Below, one piece after another: positions 43,724 to 53,442 of a stretch of 64,000 nucleotides of DNA. The DNA lies in NCBI GenBank assembly GCA_964510955.1, contig CAZEDW010000021.1, positions 1-64,000 on the forward strand, in the 5' to 3' direction. The translations under genes and the position numbers were made by a program. Every line of letters starts with the position of its first letter. Position 1 is the stretch's first letter. Under the pieces are notes generated by a model. It was given only the letters and a program-made list of their open reading frames with translations. It was not told the origin of the DNA and searched no databases. This stretch comes from JAFLCM01 sp964510955 (GTDB lineage Bacteria > Planctomycetota > Phycisphaerae > Phycisphaerales > UBA1924).

Positions 43724-44821
43724 CTACGTCACCAGCTGCGCCGCCAGGTTCTCCAGCGCTTGCCCCATGTTCACATTGACAGCGACGTCGCGCTCCCCCC
43801 GGGTGACGGCGTCGATCGCCCGCGCCGCCGCCTCGCACCCAGTCTCATCGCCACGCTTGGCCGCCGCACCGAGCCGCTCGCGGTATCGCCCCGCCAGCAG
43901 CGTGGCCAGGTGGCGCACCGCCGCCCGGTTCGCCGCCTCCTTGCTCGCGTTCTTGTGCTCGCTCACCCACTGCTCGGCCCACGCCCCCACCAGCTTGCTC
44001 ATCGTCTGCCCAAGCTCGATCGGGAACCGCCCCGCGTCGGTCTGCGCCAGCAGCGGCTCCAGCGCCAAAGACCACTGGTACAGGCCGGTCTGGATCGCGG
44101 TAAGCGCCTGCCCCGGAGCGCCGCCGGCAAACCTCTCCACCCATGCGCGCTCGTTCGCCTCGACCGCTCGCGGGAACGACGGCGCCGCGCTCTTGAACCA
44201 ACCGGCCATCGACGCCTTGTCGAGCGCCGTGAACGCCACCCGCTGGCACCGGCTCCGCACCGTGGTGAGCAACCGGTCCTCGTGCGAAGTCACAAGGATC
44301 ATGATCGATCCCGGCGGCGGCTCCTCCAGCGTCTTCAGCAGCGCGTTCTGCACCGGCGCATCAGACTTCGATCGGTCAAGCAGCTCCGCCTCGTCCACGA
44401 TGAACGCCTTGCTCATCACCGAACCGGACCGGATCGACGCCGCCCGCGCGATCGGCTCCAGCAGGTGCGTCCCGATCACCTCCTTGGGGATCGAGATCAG
44501 CTTCCGCTCGCGGATCTTCTTGTCGTCGTCGTACAGCGCCAGCTCTTTGGTGATGACGTGCAGGTCCGGGTGCGTGCCCGCCGCGATCATCGCCCGCGTG
44601 GGGCTGTCCGGGTCCACGTCGAGCTCGCCCGCGAGGTTCTCGCCCAGCGTCGGGTCCAGCAGCATCGACGCGAAAGCCAGCGCCGCCGTGAACTTCCCCA
44701 CCCCCGGCGGCCCCGCGAACACCCACGCGTGGTGCACCCTGCGTGAGCGCAGCGCCGCCCGCAGCACGCTGATCGCGCCGTCTTGTCCGAGAATGTCCGA
44801 GAGCAGGGGCGGTGTGCTCAT
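43724..44821 (-). CDS. holB: DNA polymerase III delta-prime/tau-like clamp-loader subunit
   Basis: This 365-residue protein has an AAA+ N-terminal domain: LLSDILGQDGAISVLRAALR, HHAWVFAGPPGVGKFTAALA with Walker A at 37-45, and TLEEPPPGSIMILVTSHEDR followed by the sensor TTVRSRCQRVAF. The C-terminal part is helical. It loads the sliding clamp at the replication fork. The Walker A appears intact, unlike in E. coli delta-prime. Zinc-ribbon cysteines typical of DnaX are not seen, so HolB is preferred over DnaX. It converges on the AsmA-like gene. Confidence 0.88.
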   Translation of the reverse strand: MSTPPLLSDILGQDGAISVLRAALRSRRVHHAWVFAGPPGVGKFTAALAFASMLLDPTLGENLAGELDVDPDSPTRAMIAAGTHPDLHVITKELALYDDDKKIRERKLISIPKEVIGTHLLEPIARAASIRSGSVMSKAFIVDEAELLDRSKSDAPVQNALLKTLEEPPPGSIMILVTSHEDRLLTTVRSRCQRVAFTALDKASMAGWFKSAAPSFPRAVEANERAWVERFAGGAPGQALTAIQTGLYQWSLALEPLLAQTDAGRFPIELGQTMSKLVGAWAEQWVSEHKNASKEAANRAAVRHLATLLAGRYRERLGAAAKRGDETGCEAAARAIDAVTRGERDVAVNVNMGQALENLAAQLVT

Positions 44822-44979
44822 GGTGTGAGAGTAACGCCGATGAAACGGGCTTGACGGGCTCCAATCGCAGAAACTCGCGCGAGATCTGGAGCCATTCCAG
44901 AATAGCCCGGCCGCGCCCGATCGCCGAATAATCCCGTGCCGAAGCGAGCTTCTCAACACCCCCTGCACGAGCGCCTCCC

Positions 44980-45630
44980 ATGACCACCGCACCCGCAACC
45001 GCCGCCCGCCCAGCCTCTGACCCGCCGGCTGCGCCCACCTTCGGCGTCGCCGACCCTCGCACCGTGCAATCGTGGGTCGGCGCCGGCGAGGCGGTGCTCA
45101 TCGACGTCCGCGAGCCCGACGAGAACGCCCGCGAGCGGATCGCCGGGTCGGTGCTTCTCCCGCTCTCACGGTTCGATCCTTCGCGCATCGCCGCCGCGCC
45201 GGGCCAGCGCGTGGTGATGCACTGCAAGGGAGGCAGGCGCTCCGCCGACGCCTGCCGCATGAGCGCCCCGCTCGCCGCCTCGGGCGTTCAGATATTCAGC
45301 CTCGAAGGCGGCATCGAGAACTGGAAAAAGCAGGGCCTGCCCGTGGTCGCCGGCGGTCGCGCCCCGGCCATCAGCATCCTCCGCCAGGTGCAGCTCATCG
45401 TCGGCTCGATGGTGCTGGTGGGCTGCGTGCTGGCGTGGCTCGTCAGCCCCTGGTTCCTCATCATCCCGGCGTTCTTCGGCTCCGGCCTCACCGTCGCCGG
45501 CGCCACCGGCACCTGCGGCCTGGCGCTCATGCTGGAAATCATGCCCTGGAACCGGATCGAGCCGGGATCAAGCGTTTGCGAAGTTCCCAATCCAACTTCC
45601 CCCTCCGCAACCCCCGCGTCTCCGCGGTGA
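44980..45630 (+). CDS. rhodanese-domain protein with membrane tail (YgaP-like)
   Basis: This 216-residue protein has a rhodanese domain (about 20-120) with LIDVREPDENARERIAGSVL and the active-site loop HCKGGRRS carrying Cys82. It then has a DUF2892-like two-helix membrane region (about 133-185, VQLIVGSMVLVGCVLAWLVS). This matches YgaP-type inner-membrane sulfurtransferases. The following AhpD-like gene is 15 bases away, so a joint thiol/peroxide role is suggested by arrangement only. Confidence 0.88.
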   Translation: MTTAPATAARPASDPPAAPTFGVADPRTVQSWVGAGEAVLIDVREPDENARERIAGSVLLPLSRFDPSRIAAAPGQRVVMHCKGGRRSADACRMSAPLAASGVQIFSLEGGIENWKKQGLPVVAGGRAPAISILRQVQLIVGSMVLVGCVLAWLVSPWFLIIPAFFGSGLTVAGATGTCGLALMLEIMPWNRIEPGSSVCEVPNPTSPSATPASPR

Positions 45631-45644
45631 ACTAAAGGAAAACC

Positions 45645-46001
45645 ATGTACCACGACCCCGCCAAGTTCTACGAGTCCTGGGCCGGCGAGATGAACGCCAT
45701 GAAGGCCGCCGCCCCCGACATCGGCAAGGCCTTCGGCCCGTTCTTCCAGGGCCTGATGAAGGAGGGCGCGCTCCCGGTCAAATACAAGGAGCTCATCGCC
45801 CTGGGCATCGCCGTCGCCACCCGCTGCGAGCCGTGCATCTACTCGCACGTCGAGAAAGCCCTCAAGCACGGCGCCACCAAAGCAGAAGCCATGGAAGCCG
45901 CAGGCGTCGCGGTAATGATGGGCGGCGGCCCGGCGTACACCTACGCGCCGATCGTCAGCGCCGCCATCGAGCACCTCGAAGCCTCCCACGCCAAGGCCTG
46001 A
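45645..46001 (+). CDS. carboxymuconolactone decarboxylase/AhpD-like protein
   Basis: This 118-residue helical protein contains VATRCEPCIYSHVEKALKHG, the CxxC-x3-H motif (C61, C64, H68) of AhpD-like alkylhydroperoxidases, then AEAMEAAGVAVMMGGGPAYT. The family reduces peroxides using the vicinal cysteines. A GGAAAA site precedes the ATG. It is co-directional with, and close to, the rhodanese gene. Confidence 0.9.
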   Translation: MYHDPAKFYESWAGEMNAMKAAAPDIGKAFGPFFQGLMKEGALPVKYKELIALGIAVATRCEPCIYSHVEKALKHGATKAEAMEAAGVAVMMGGGPAYTYAPIVSAAIEHLEASHAKA

Positions 46002-46052
46002 GCCGCGCTTCCCCCGTCTGAAACCGGCAGCGGCGCCCCTACCATCCCCCCC

Positions 46053-47444
46053 ATGCCGGTCCCGAAAGAACGCACCGACATCCGTTTGACGCAGGAAAAA
46101 GCGGTCCTCGCCGCCGTTCACCTGCCCGATTCTCGGTTCGACACGCGCGACCCGCTGGGAGAGCTGCGCGCCCTGGCCCAGACCGCCGGCGCCACCGTCG
46201 TCGGCGAGATCACCCAGAACCGCCAGACCCCCGAGGCCGGCACCTACATGGGGCGCGGCAAGATCGACGAGCTCAAGGCCATGTGCGACGAGCTCGGCGC
46301 CGGCGTCGTCATCTTCGACCACGAGCTCAGCCCCAAGCAGATCGCCGCCATCGAAGAGATCGTCGAGCGAAAGGTGCTCGACCGCAGCGAGCTCATCCTC
46401 GACATCTTCGCCGGGCGCGCCAGCACGCACGAGGCCCGCCTCCAGGTCGAGCTCGCCCAGCTCCAGTACACCTACCCGCGCCTCCGCGCCATGTGGGACC
46501 ACCTCGAGCGCATCGTCGGCGGCGGCGGTATCGCCGGCATCGGCACCCGCGGCCCCGGCGAGCAGCAGCTCGAGATCGACCGGCGACTCGTCCAGAAGCG
46601 CACCCTCGCCCTCAAGCGCGACATCGCCGAGATCCAGGCCCGCAAATCCCGCGAGGTCCGCGAACGCAACCGCGAGAGCTTCACCGTCGGCATCGTCGGC
46701 TACACCAACGCGGGCAAAAGCACCCTCTTCAACACCCTCACCGCCGGCGGCGCCTTCGCCAACGACCAGCTCTTCGCCACCCTCATGACCCGCACCCGCG
46801 AGTGGCGCCTCGGCGGCGGCCTCGGCGTCATGCTCTCCGACACCGTCGGTTTCGTCCGCGACCTGCCCACCCACCTCGTCGCCAGCTTCCGTGCAACACT
46901 CGAAGAAGCCACGCACGCCGACCTCCTGCTCGTCGTCCTCGACGTCTCCGACCCCGCCGCCGAGCTCCAGTACGACACCGTCACCTCCACGCTCGACGAG
47001 CTGGTCGAGCAGGTCCGCATCGACGAGCAGCGTGAAGGCCGCGACTACACGCCCCCGGACCGCCTCGTCCTCCTCAACAAGGCCGACAAGCTCCGCGACA
47101 ACGCCGAGACGCTCATCTGGCAGGCCCGCGTCGGCGCACGCTCCCGGGCCGGCGGCCCCATCGCCCTCTGCGCACGCGACAAGGACGGCCTCGGCCAGGC
47201 CGAGCTCCGCGACCGCGTCCGCTCCCTCGCGGTCGGCCCCATCAGCGAGATGTCGCTGACGCTGCCCTTGGCCGACAGCCACGCCGTCAGCATCATCGAG
47301 ACCCAGGGCCAGGTGCTCGACCGACGCTACCACGACACCAGCGTGACGCTCCGCGCCCGCCTCGGCGAGCGCCAACTGGCCCGACTTCGGGCCACGGTCC
47401 CGCACCTCGAAGTAAGCCACGCCGACCACGCCACGGCGCGATAA
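46053..47444 (+). CDS. hflX: ribosome-associated GTPase HflX
   Basis: This 463-residue protein has the HflX N-terminal domain (FDTRDPLGELRALAQTAGAT, TYMGRGKIDELKAMC), the glycine-rich linker GIGTRGPGEQQLEIDRR, and a GTPase domain with G1 GYTNAGKST (216-224), G3 DTVGFVRDLP and G4 NKADKL. HflX splits stalled or stressed ribosomes. The ATG at 46053 is supported by the family N-terminus. It is monocistronic. Confidence 0.95.
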   Translation: MPVPKERTDIRLTQEKAVLAAVHLPDSRFDTRDPLGELRALAQTAGATVVGEITQNRQTPEAGTYMGRGKIDELKAMCDELGAGVVIFDHELSPKQIAAIEEIVERKVLDRSELILDIFAGRASTHEARLQVELAQLQYTYPRLRAMWDHLERIVGGGGIAGIGTRGPGEQQLEIDRRLVQKRTLALKRDIAEIQARKSREVRERNRESFTVGIVGYTNAGKSTLFNTLTAGGAFANDQLFATLMTRTREWRLGGGLGVMLSDTVGFVRDLPTHLVASFRATLEEATHADLLLVVLDVSDPAAELQYDTVTSTLDELVEQVRIDEQREGRDYTPPDRLVLLNKADKLRDNAETLIWQARVGARSRAGGPIALCARDKDGLGQAELRDRVRSLAVGPISEMSLTLPLADSHAVSIIETQGQVLDRRYHDTSVTLRARLGERQLARLRATVPHLEVSHADHATAR

Positions 47445-47610
47445 CCACGATTCTGCGCGCCCTGCGAGGGACAAACGAAAGCCTGACGCCGCCATTTCTC
47501 AGGACTTTTGGCCTTGACTCTGGTCCGGGCGTATTCGAGATGTAAGGTGTAGATGGGAGACTCAAGGCCCAACGGCGCTTGTCCTGCGCTCCGTCGGGGG
47601 AGATTGAACC

Positions 47611-49341
47611 ATGAATCCACAGACGCGACCGACCCTCAAGCTCCTCTGCGCCGCCGCTGCGCTGATGATCGGTGGCGCGCCGGCGCTGCGCGCCCAGCCG
47701 CTGCCCGTCGCGTTCGCGGCGCCGGAAGTTCGCGAGCGCCAGGCCGATGCCACCCTCGTCGCCACCTACCCCCTCGACGGGCCCGCGCCCTCGGGTGAAC
47801 GCATCTCCAGCGGCGTCTTCTACGCCAACCTCACCAACGGGCCCGGCGGCTCGTTCCTCAACGGCGGCGCCGCCGGCACCGGCGCCGCGGCCATCACCCG
47901 CCTGATCGCCGACGACATCTCCATGACCGGCGGCGGCGTCGTGGCCACCTGCAGGTTCGCCGTCGCCAACGCCGGCCCCGCCCAGGTCACCGCACGCATG
48001 CGCCTCCGCTTCTACCAGGCCGACGGCCCGGGCGGCGCGCCGGGCACCATCATCACCGCCCTCAACTTCAACCCCATCGGCATCGCCCCGGGCGCCTCGG
48101 TCTTCCAGTTCGGATTCACGCCCGTCATCACGCTCCCGCAGAACTTCTGGGCCGGCATCACCTTCGATGCCGGCGGCGCCGGCGTTCCCACCGCCACCAT
48201 CGCCCAGCTCAACCAGTTGGGCATGGCAAGGTTCGCCCCGCCCACCAGCGGAACCAGCACCCAGAACGTGTTCCAGACCACCGCCGCCGGCAGCTTCGCC
48301 GCCAGCAACCCGTCCGGCTCCATCCTCGGCGGCGTCGGTTCGCTGGGCTGGGAGTTCGACGCGCCGACCGGCGCCTGCTGCTACCTCGGGCAGCCCTGCA
48401 ACATCACCTACGAAATCGAGTGCCTCGCCGGCGGCGGCGCGTACCGCGGCGATAACACCGTCTGCGCCTCCGCGTGCAACGTCGCCGACCCGTTCCTCCA
48501 GCCACCCCCCATCGGCTCGTACTTCGTGCTCGACCAGATCACCGCCATGGACTTCCAGAGCAACACGCTCCAGGCCCGCCAGAGCCAGCAGTTCCAGCCG
48601 CCCCCGCTGGCCGACCCGCAGAACATCGCCTACGTCGACGAATTCACCATCAGCAAGGTCACCGTGATCCAGCGCGTCGACGCCGTCGTCCTCGCGTCCG
48701 CCGGCGGCGAACTCCCGCCACCCAACGGCTTCCTCTGGAGCCTGTGGCCCACGCAGTCCGCCGCCGTCGCCGACTCCACCTTTCAGAACAACACCGTCTA
48801 CAACCAGGGCTACACCGTCCAGGGCCCCTTCCGCGGCGGCGGCGAGTACGACCTCTATTTCAACGTCAACGCAAACCCATACAACTGGGCCGGCGTCGCG
48901 GTCAAGGTCGACCCCACCATCGCCTACCGCTCCGACGAGCGCACCAGCTCCGCCGGCCTGGTCCTCAACCCCGGCACCTACACCTTCGCCATCACCCTGC
49001 GCGGCAGCGGCGCCTGGGGGCACGGCTCGGTCATTGACTCCAGCCATCAGGACCCGCGCTTCCCGCCCAACAACGCCGCCCACGTCAACCCCAGCGGCGC
49101 CATCATCCCCGGCCTGATCCAGCAGACCGGAACCCCCGCCGCCTACCGCATCGTCGGGCGCGGCTGCATCGGCGATTTCAACGGCGACGGCGCCGTCACC
49201 ACCCAGGACCTCACCATCATGCTCGCGGTCTTCGGCACCACCGTCAGCCCCGGGCGCGGCCCGGACATCAACGGCGACGCGGTCGTCAACATCAACGACC
49301 TGGTCATCTTCCTCCCGCGCTTCGGGCAGCCGTGCCAATAG
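47611..49341 (+). CDS. secreted protein with C-terminal dockerin-like repeats
   Basis: This 576-residue protein has a signal peptide (LKLLCAAAALMIGGAPALRA) after a GGGGAGA site. A beta-rich body with several cysteines (GACCYLGQPCNITYEIECLA) follows. The ending has two Ca-loop repeats, GDFNGDGAVTTQDLTIMLAV and DINGDAVVNINDLVIFLPRF. The repeats are bracketed by Cys (RGCIGDFN, FGQPCQ), which could form a disulfide. The body has no recognised enzyme domain. It is probably attached to the cell surface or exported. Confidence 0.8.
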   Translation: MNPQTRPTLKLLCAAAALMIGGAPALRAQPLPVAFAAPEVRERQADATLVATYPLDGPAPSGERISSGVFYANLTNGPGGSFLNGGAAGTGAAAITRLIADDISMTGGGVVATCRFAVANAGPAQVTARMRLRFYQADGPGGAPGTIITALNFNPIGIAPGASVFQFGFTPVITLPQNFWAGITFDAGGAGVPTATIAQLNQLGMARFAPPTSGTSTQNVFQTTAAGSFAASNPSGSILGGVGSLGWEFDAPTGACCYLGQPCNITYEIECLAGGGAYRGDNTVCASACNVADPFLQPPPIGSYFVLDQITAMDFQSNTLQARQSQQFQPPPLADPQNIAYVDEFTISKVTVIQRVDAVVLASAGGELPPPNGFLWSLWPTQSAAVADSTFQNNTVYNQGYTVQGPFRGGGEYDLYFNVNANPYNWAGVAVKVDPTIAYRSDERTSSAGLVLNPGTYTFAITLRGSGAWGHGSVIDSSHQDPRFPPNNAAHVNPSGAIIPGLIQQTGTPAAYRIVGRGCIGDFNGDGAVTTQDLTIMLAVFGTTVSPGRGPDINGDAVVNINDLVIFLPRFGQPCQ

Positions 49342-49366
49342 GCCCCGGCCCGACCTCAACCCACGC

Positions 49367-50251
49367 TCAACGCCCGCCCGCGGGCGCCGCGCACGCCGGC
49401 TCGTTCAGGATCCGCTCGGCGTACGTCACCATCGCGTCGCGAAGCTGCTCGAACGAGTCCAGCACGTACAGGATCGGCTGGTAGTGGTCGATCTCGAACG
49501 TGGTCTCGCACACCCGCTCCAGCTCGAACGGGCGCCGATCAACCTCCTTGCTGTCCAGCGCGTGGTGCCCCTCGCCCTCGCTGGAGATCAGGCCCGACCC
49601 GTACAGCTTCACCTTGCCGTCCTCGCGGATCAGCCCGAACTCGACCGTGAACCAGAACAGCCGCGCCAGCCGGTCGGTGTGGAACTTCTCGTTGGTGTGC
49701 AGCGCCGCCCGCCCGTAGGTCTGCAGGAACTCCGCGAACACCGGGTCGGCGTGCAGCGGCACGTGCCCGAACACGTCGTGGATGATGTCCGGCTCGGGGA
49801 GGTAATCCATCTGCGCCCGCGGGCGCACGGTCACCGTCGTCGGGAACTGCCGCTTGGCCAGGAACGCGAAGAACGCCTTGGCCGGCAGGTACCCCGGCAC
49901 CCCGTGGCTCGACCACCCCGTGATCGCCTTCAGCCTCGCGTTCACGTCCTTCAGCGGCGGGATGCGGTCCTGACGAAGGTTGATCGCCCGCGCCCCGCTC
50001 AGGAACACGTTGGACCCGTACTCCGAGAGCTGCTCCATCCGCTTGGAGAAGATCTCTCCCCACACCGCGTGGTCATCGGGCGTGTACTTGTCGTACAACT
50101 GCGCGATCTTCATCTTGTCGATGTCGATCCGGTCGCCCGGGATGCCCTCAGACTCGTCCGCCGCCCGCTGCGCCGCCACCGCCTCGGCCGAGTCGATCAC
50201 CGCCGAGTAGATGATCCCGTTGCGAACGACTTTGTCGCCTTCGACTTTCAT
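49367..50251 (-). CDS. phhA: phenylalanine 4-hydroxylase
   Basis: This 294-residue enzyme shows the aromatic amino-acid hydroxylase core: iron ligands His158 and His163 in PDIIHDVFGHVPLH and Glu204 in FWFTVEFGLI, with TGWSSHGVPGYLPAKAFFAF and GSGLISSEGE. It oxidises phenylalanine to tyrosine using tetrahydropterin and oxygen. The ATG at 50251 matches where homology begins; the frame is open further. No pterin-recycling gene (phhB) is adjacent. Confidence 0.95.
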   Translation of the reverse strand: MKVEGDKVVRNGIIYSAVIDSAEAVAAQRAADESEGIPGDRIDIDKMKIAQLYDKYTPDDHAVWGEIFSKRMEQLSEYGSNVFLSGARAINLRQDRIPPLKDVNARLKAITGWSSHGVPGYLPAKAFFAFLAKRQFPTTVTVRPRAQMDYLPEPDIIHDVFGHVPLHADPVFAEFLQTYGRAALHTNEKFHTDRLARLFWFTVEFGLIREDGKVKLYGSGLISSEGEGHHALDSKEVDRRPFELERVCETTFEIDHYQPILYVLDSFEQLRDAMVTYAERILNEPACAAPAGGR

Positions 50252-50345
50252 GCGTGTGCCTCCGCGGATTCTCCCCGCATGATACGGGGGCGCAAGCGCC
50301 GGCACGGGCGCCATCGCCCGGGCCCGCCAACGTATCCTCCAGCCC

Positions 50346-52040
50346 ATGCCCGCCCAGCCGCCCGGCACGCACCCTTCTTCCAACGGCCGCAACGCCCTCA
50401 TCGCGGTGCTGGCCGTCATCGCCATCGTCGCGTTCCAGGCCCTGAACGTCCGCCCCATCCTGTGCTACTGGGAAGACGACGGCGTCTACCTCGCCACCGC
50501 CAAGAGCATGGCCCAGGGCCACGGCTACCGGCACGCCGAACTCCCCGGCGAGCCCTGGCAGACCAAGTACCCGCCGCTGTACCCGTGGTTCCTCTCGCTG
50601 GTCCTCCGCGCCGAGCCCAACCTGGAGCACGCCTGGCCCGGCGTCGTCGGGCTGAACGTCCTGTTCGCCGGCGCCGCGGTGGTGCTCTCCTACTTCGTGA
50701 TGCGCCGCCGCTTCGGCGCCCGCCCCTGGCTCGCCGCCGCCGCCTGCTCGCTCACCGCCGTCAACGCCGTGTGGTTCCAGCTCCAGACCACGGCGATGAG
50801 CGAGACGCTCTGCGCCGCGCTGCTCGCCGGCGCGTTCCTGCTCCTGCCCGACGCCGGCACCGCCCCGGACAACCCCCGGAGGCGCGCCGCCCTCGCCGTG
50901 CTGGCGGGCGTGTGCTTCGGGCTCGGCTACCTCACCCGCATCCTCGCGCTGCCCGTCGGCGCCGGGGCGGTCGCGTGGCTGCTGGTGCGCCGCCGGTGGC
51001 TCGAAGCCCTGTGCGCCGCCGCGCCGATCGCCCTGTGCGCAACCGCGTGGACCATGAACCGCGCCCACGCCGATCACCTCAACGCCGCCATCCCCCAGGC
51101 CGCCGCCTTCGCCTACGACCTCGACTACACCGGCGTCGGCCTCGCCCCCTCGCTCAAGGACCAGGCGTGGGTCGTCTGGAACAACCTCTTCGAAGGCGCC
51201 TACGCCCTGCTCAGCGCCCTGATGTTCCCCCGGCTCTCGTGGGTCCGCGCCGGGCTCGACGCCGGCGCGCCCGGGGTCGCCGCCGTTTATCTGATTCTCG
51301 CCCTCACCGTCGCGCTGGTGCTCTTGGGCGTCGCACGCACCCGGCGCGCCCTCTCCGGCGCGGCACACGCCGGCATCGCGCTCTATGTCACCGCGGTCAT
51401 CATGTGGCCCTGGTCGCCCGTCCGGTTCTTCATCCCCGTCCTGCCCTTGCTCACCTTCTGGCTGCTCAAGGGCGCGGCCGACGCCGGCCCGGCCGTTCTC
51501 CGCATCAGTGAGAAAGACCGACGCCCCACCCACCCCGCGTCGGTCATCCCCGCCATCGCCGTGGTCGCCGCCGCGCTCGTGTGCGCCGCCTCGCAGCACC
51601 AGTACATGCTCAACGACGCTTCCCGCGCCGCCTTCGCCGACCCCATCAAGACCAACGCCGAATCCATCGTCAAGCTCACGCCCAGGGACGCCGTCATCGC
51701 CTCGCGCTGGGGCGGCGTGCTCCACCTGCTCACAGGCCGCAAGTTCGTCCCCGTCACCCCCTCGCTGAAGACCGTCGAGCAGCAGTACCCCGCCGACCGC
51801 GCGTGGTGGCGCCTGGGCATGGACGAATCGCCCGGGCGCATCGCCCGCCACAAGCGCCTGATCGACGAAGACCTCGACGCCTTCCACGACCGCGCCGGCG
51901 TCACCTATCTCCTGCACCCCAAGGCCGCCGGCGCCACCGGCGACAACTTCATCAACCACTTCCGCTCCCGCGCCGACCGCTTCACCATCGTCGCCGAAAC
52001 CCCCACCGACTTCCTCGTCCAGGTGAAGCGCCCCAGGTAG
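50346..52040 (+). CDS. GT39/PMT-like integral membrane glycosyltransferase
   Basis: This 564-residue protein has about ten hydrophobic segments. The first periplasmic loop has WEDDGVYLATAKSMAQGHGY, the acidic-pair loop seen in PMT/ArnT-type glycosyltransferases, followed by YRHAELPGEPWQTKYPPLYP. Such enzymes move sugars or other groups from polyprenyl phosphate donors. The C-terminal 100 residues form a soluble alpha/beta domain (SRWGGVLHLLTGRKFVPVTP, AGVTYLLHPKAAG). The acceptor is unknown. The ATG at 50346 diverges from phhA. Confidence 0.82.
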   Translation: MPAQPPGTHPSSNGRNALIAVLAVIAIVAFQALNVRPILCYWEDDGVYLATAKSMAQGHGYRHAELPGEPWQTKYPPLYPWFLSLVLRAEPNLEHAWPGVVGLNVLFAGAAVVLSYFVMRRRFGARPWLAAAACSLTAVNAVWFQLQTTAMSETLCAALLAGAFLLLPDAGTAPDNPRRRAALAVLAGVCFGLGYLTRILALPVGAGAVAWLLVRRRWLEALCAAAPIALCATAWTMNRAHADHLNAAIPQAAAFAYDLDYTGVGLAPSLKDQAWVVWNNLFEGAYALLSALMFPRLSWVRAGLDAGAPGVAAVYLILALTVALVLLGVARTRRALSGAAHAGIALYVTAVIMWPWSPVRFFIPVLPLLTFWLLKGAADAGPAVLRISEKDRRPTHPASVIPAIAVVAAALVCAASQHQYMLNDASRAAFADPIKTNAESIVKLTPRDAVIASRWGGVLHLLTGRKFVPVTPSLKTVEQQYPADRAWWRLGMDESPGRIARHKRLIDEDLDAFHDRAGVTYLLHPKAAGATGDNFINHFRSRADRFTIVAETPTDFLVQVKRPR

Positions 52041-52075
52041 CGGCCGCGCCGCCGCGGCTACCCTACGCACGCGCC

Positions 52076-53278
52076 GTGGTCCTCCCCCTTTCCACAGACC
52101 GCCCCCTCGCCCGACCCACGCTGGTCACCTACGCGCTCATCGCGTGCTGCGTCGTCGTGCACCTGGTCAAGTACGCCCTCACCCGCTCCAACCAGCCCCT
52201 GCACGACACCATGATCGACGCCCTGGTCCTGAACCCGGCGCCCGGTCAGCTCCGCTGGTACGCCTTCTTCACCTACCAGTTCCTCCACGCCGACTTCATG
52301 CACCTGCTGGGCAACATGCTCTTCCTCTTCGTGTTCGGGCCCGCGGTCGAGGACCGCCTCCGCCGGTGGGGGTTCCTGCTGTTCTACCTGGTGGGCGGGG
52401 CCTTCGCCGGGCTCGCCCACATGATGCTCGAGCCCGCCGTCACCGACGAACTGGGGCAGTCGATCGTCCCGCCGGTCATGGGCGCCAGCGGCGCCATCGC
52501 ATGCGTCACCGGCGCCTACCTCGCCCTCTTCCCGCTCGCCTCCATCCGCGTGTTCGTCTTCTTCGTCGTCGTGGGCGTGTACCACTTCCCCGCCTGGATG
52601 ATGATCATCGCCGCCGTCGCCAAGGACGTCTGGTCCAGCGCGAGCAGCGCGCGGGGGGGCGGCGAGCACATCGCCTTCGCCGCCCACCTGGGCGGCTACG
52701 TCTACGGCTGCGTCATCGCCATGCTGCTGCTGGCGTGCAAGGTCCTTCCGCGCGAGCCCTACGACCTGTTCAGCATGGGCAGGCAGGCGCACCGCCGCCG
52801 GGTGTTCAAAGAGCTCGCCTCCGGCGGCAAGACCCCCTGGCTCGCCGACGCCCCGGCCAAGAGCAAGGTCGCCGCCGCCGCCGCCACCGACCCCCGCGCC
52901 GACCGCGCCGCGTCGCTCCGCGCCGACATCGCCCGCGCCATCAGCGCCGGCGACCACAACCGCGCCGCCGACACCTACATCACCCTGCTCGACCTGCTGC
53001 CCGACTCGGCCCTGGCCCGCGACAACCAGATCGTCGTCGCCAACCACCTCTTCGCCCTCAAACGCCACGCCTCCGCCGCCGCCGCCTACGAGCTGTTCAT
53101 CAAGCGCTACCCCTCCGACCGCGAGGCCTCGCAGGTGCGCCTCATGCTCGCGCTGGTCAACGCCCGCTACCTGAACGACCCCGTGCGGGCCAAGTCGCTC
53201 CTGGCCGAACTGAACAGCCAGACCTGCGACGACGCCCAGCGCCGGCTGGCCCACGAACTGTCCGCCGAGCTCGGCTGA
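52076..53278 (+). CDS. rhomboid protease fused to TPR-like domain
   Basis: This is a 400-residue protein from a GTG at 52076. The six-helix rhomboid core has the HxxxN box (H76, N80 in HADFMHLLGN), the nucleophile Ser138 in MGASGAIA and the general-base His204 in AAHLGGYVYG, so it should be active. After residue 290 a helical region (IARAISAGDHNRAADTYITL, ASAAAYELFIKRYPSDREAS) has TPR-like spacing and may recruit substrates. Planctomycete rhomboids commonly have extra domains. It follows the GT39-like gene by 35 bases. Confidence 0.9.
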   Translation: MVLPLSTDRPLARPTLVTYALIACCVVVHLVKYALTRSNQPLHDTMIDALVLNPAPGQLRWYAFFTYQFLHADFMHLLGNMLFLFVFGPAVEDRLRRWGFLLFYLVGGAFAGLAHMMLEPAVTDELGQSIVPPVMGASGAIACVTGAYLALFPLASIRVFVFFVVVGVYHFPAWMMIIAAVAKDVWSSASSARGGGEHIAFAAHLGGYVYGCVIAMLLLACKVLPREPYDLFSMGRQAHRRRVFKELASGGKTPWLADAPAKSKVAAAAATDPRADRAASLRADIARAISAGDHNRAADTYITLLDLLPDSALARDNQIVVANHLFALKRHASAAAAYELFIKRYPSDREASQVRLMLALVNARYLNDPVRAKSLLAELNSQTCDDAQRRLAHELSAELG

Positions 53279-53442
53279 GACCCGCCGCCGCGACCGGGTC
53301 ACCCGTTCGGGTGGGCCGGGGCGAACCCCCATCCGTGGGACACGCCCCGAAGCGCGAGACACCCCGAAATCCAATCCATGCAGCCCCGGCGCTCAAACCG
53401 CCGATGCACTCCCCCGCCCCGCGCCGTTCAACGGAGTCCGCC

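Noticed and set aside
42137..44746. 869-codon open frame on the plus strand
   Set aside because: It reads Arg/His/Pro-rich nonsense across the AsmA-like gene and antisense to holB.
45288..47495. 735-codon open frame on the minus strand opposite the AhpD-like gene and hflX
   Set aside because: It is Gly/Ala/Asp/Val rich without any domain and runs antisense to clear genes; a GC-driven shadow.
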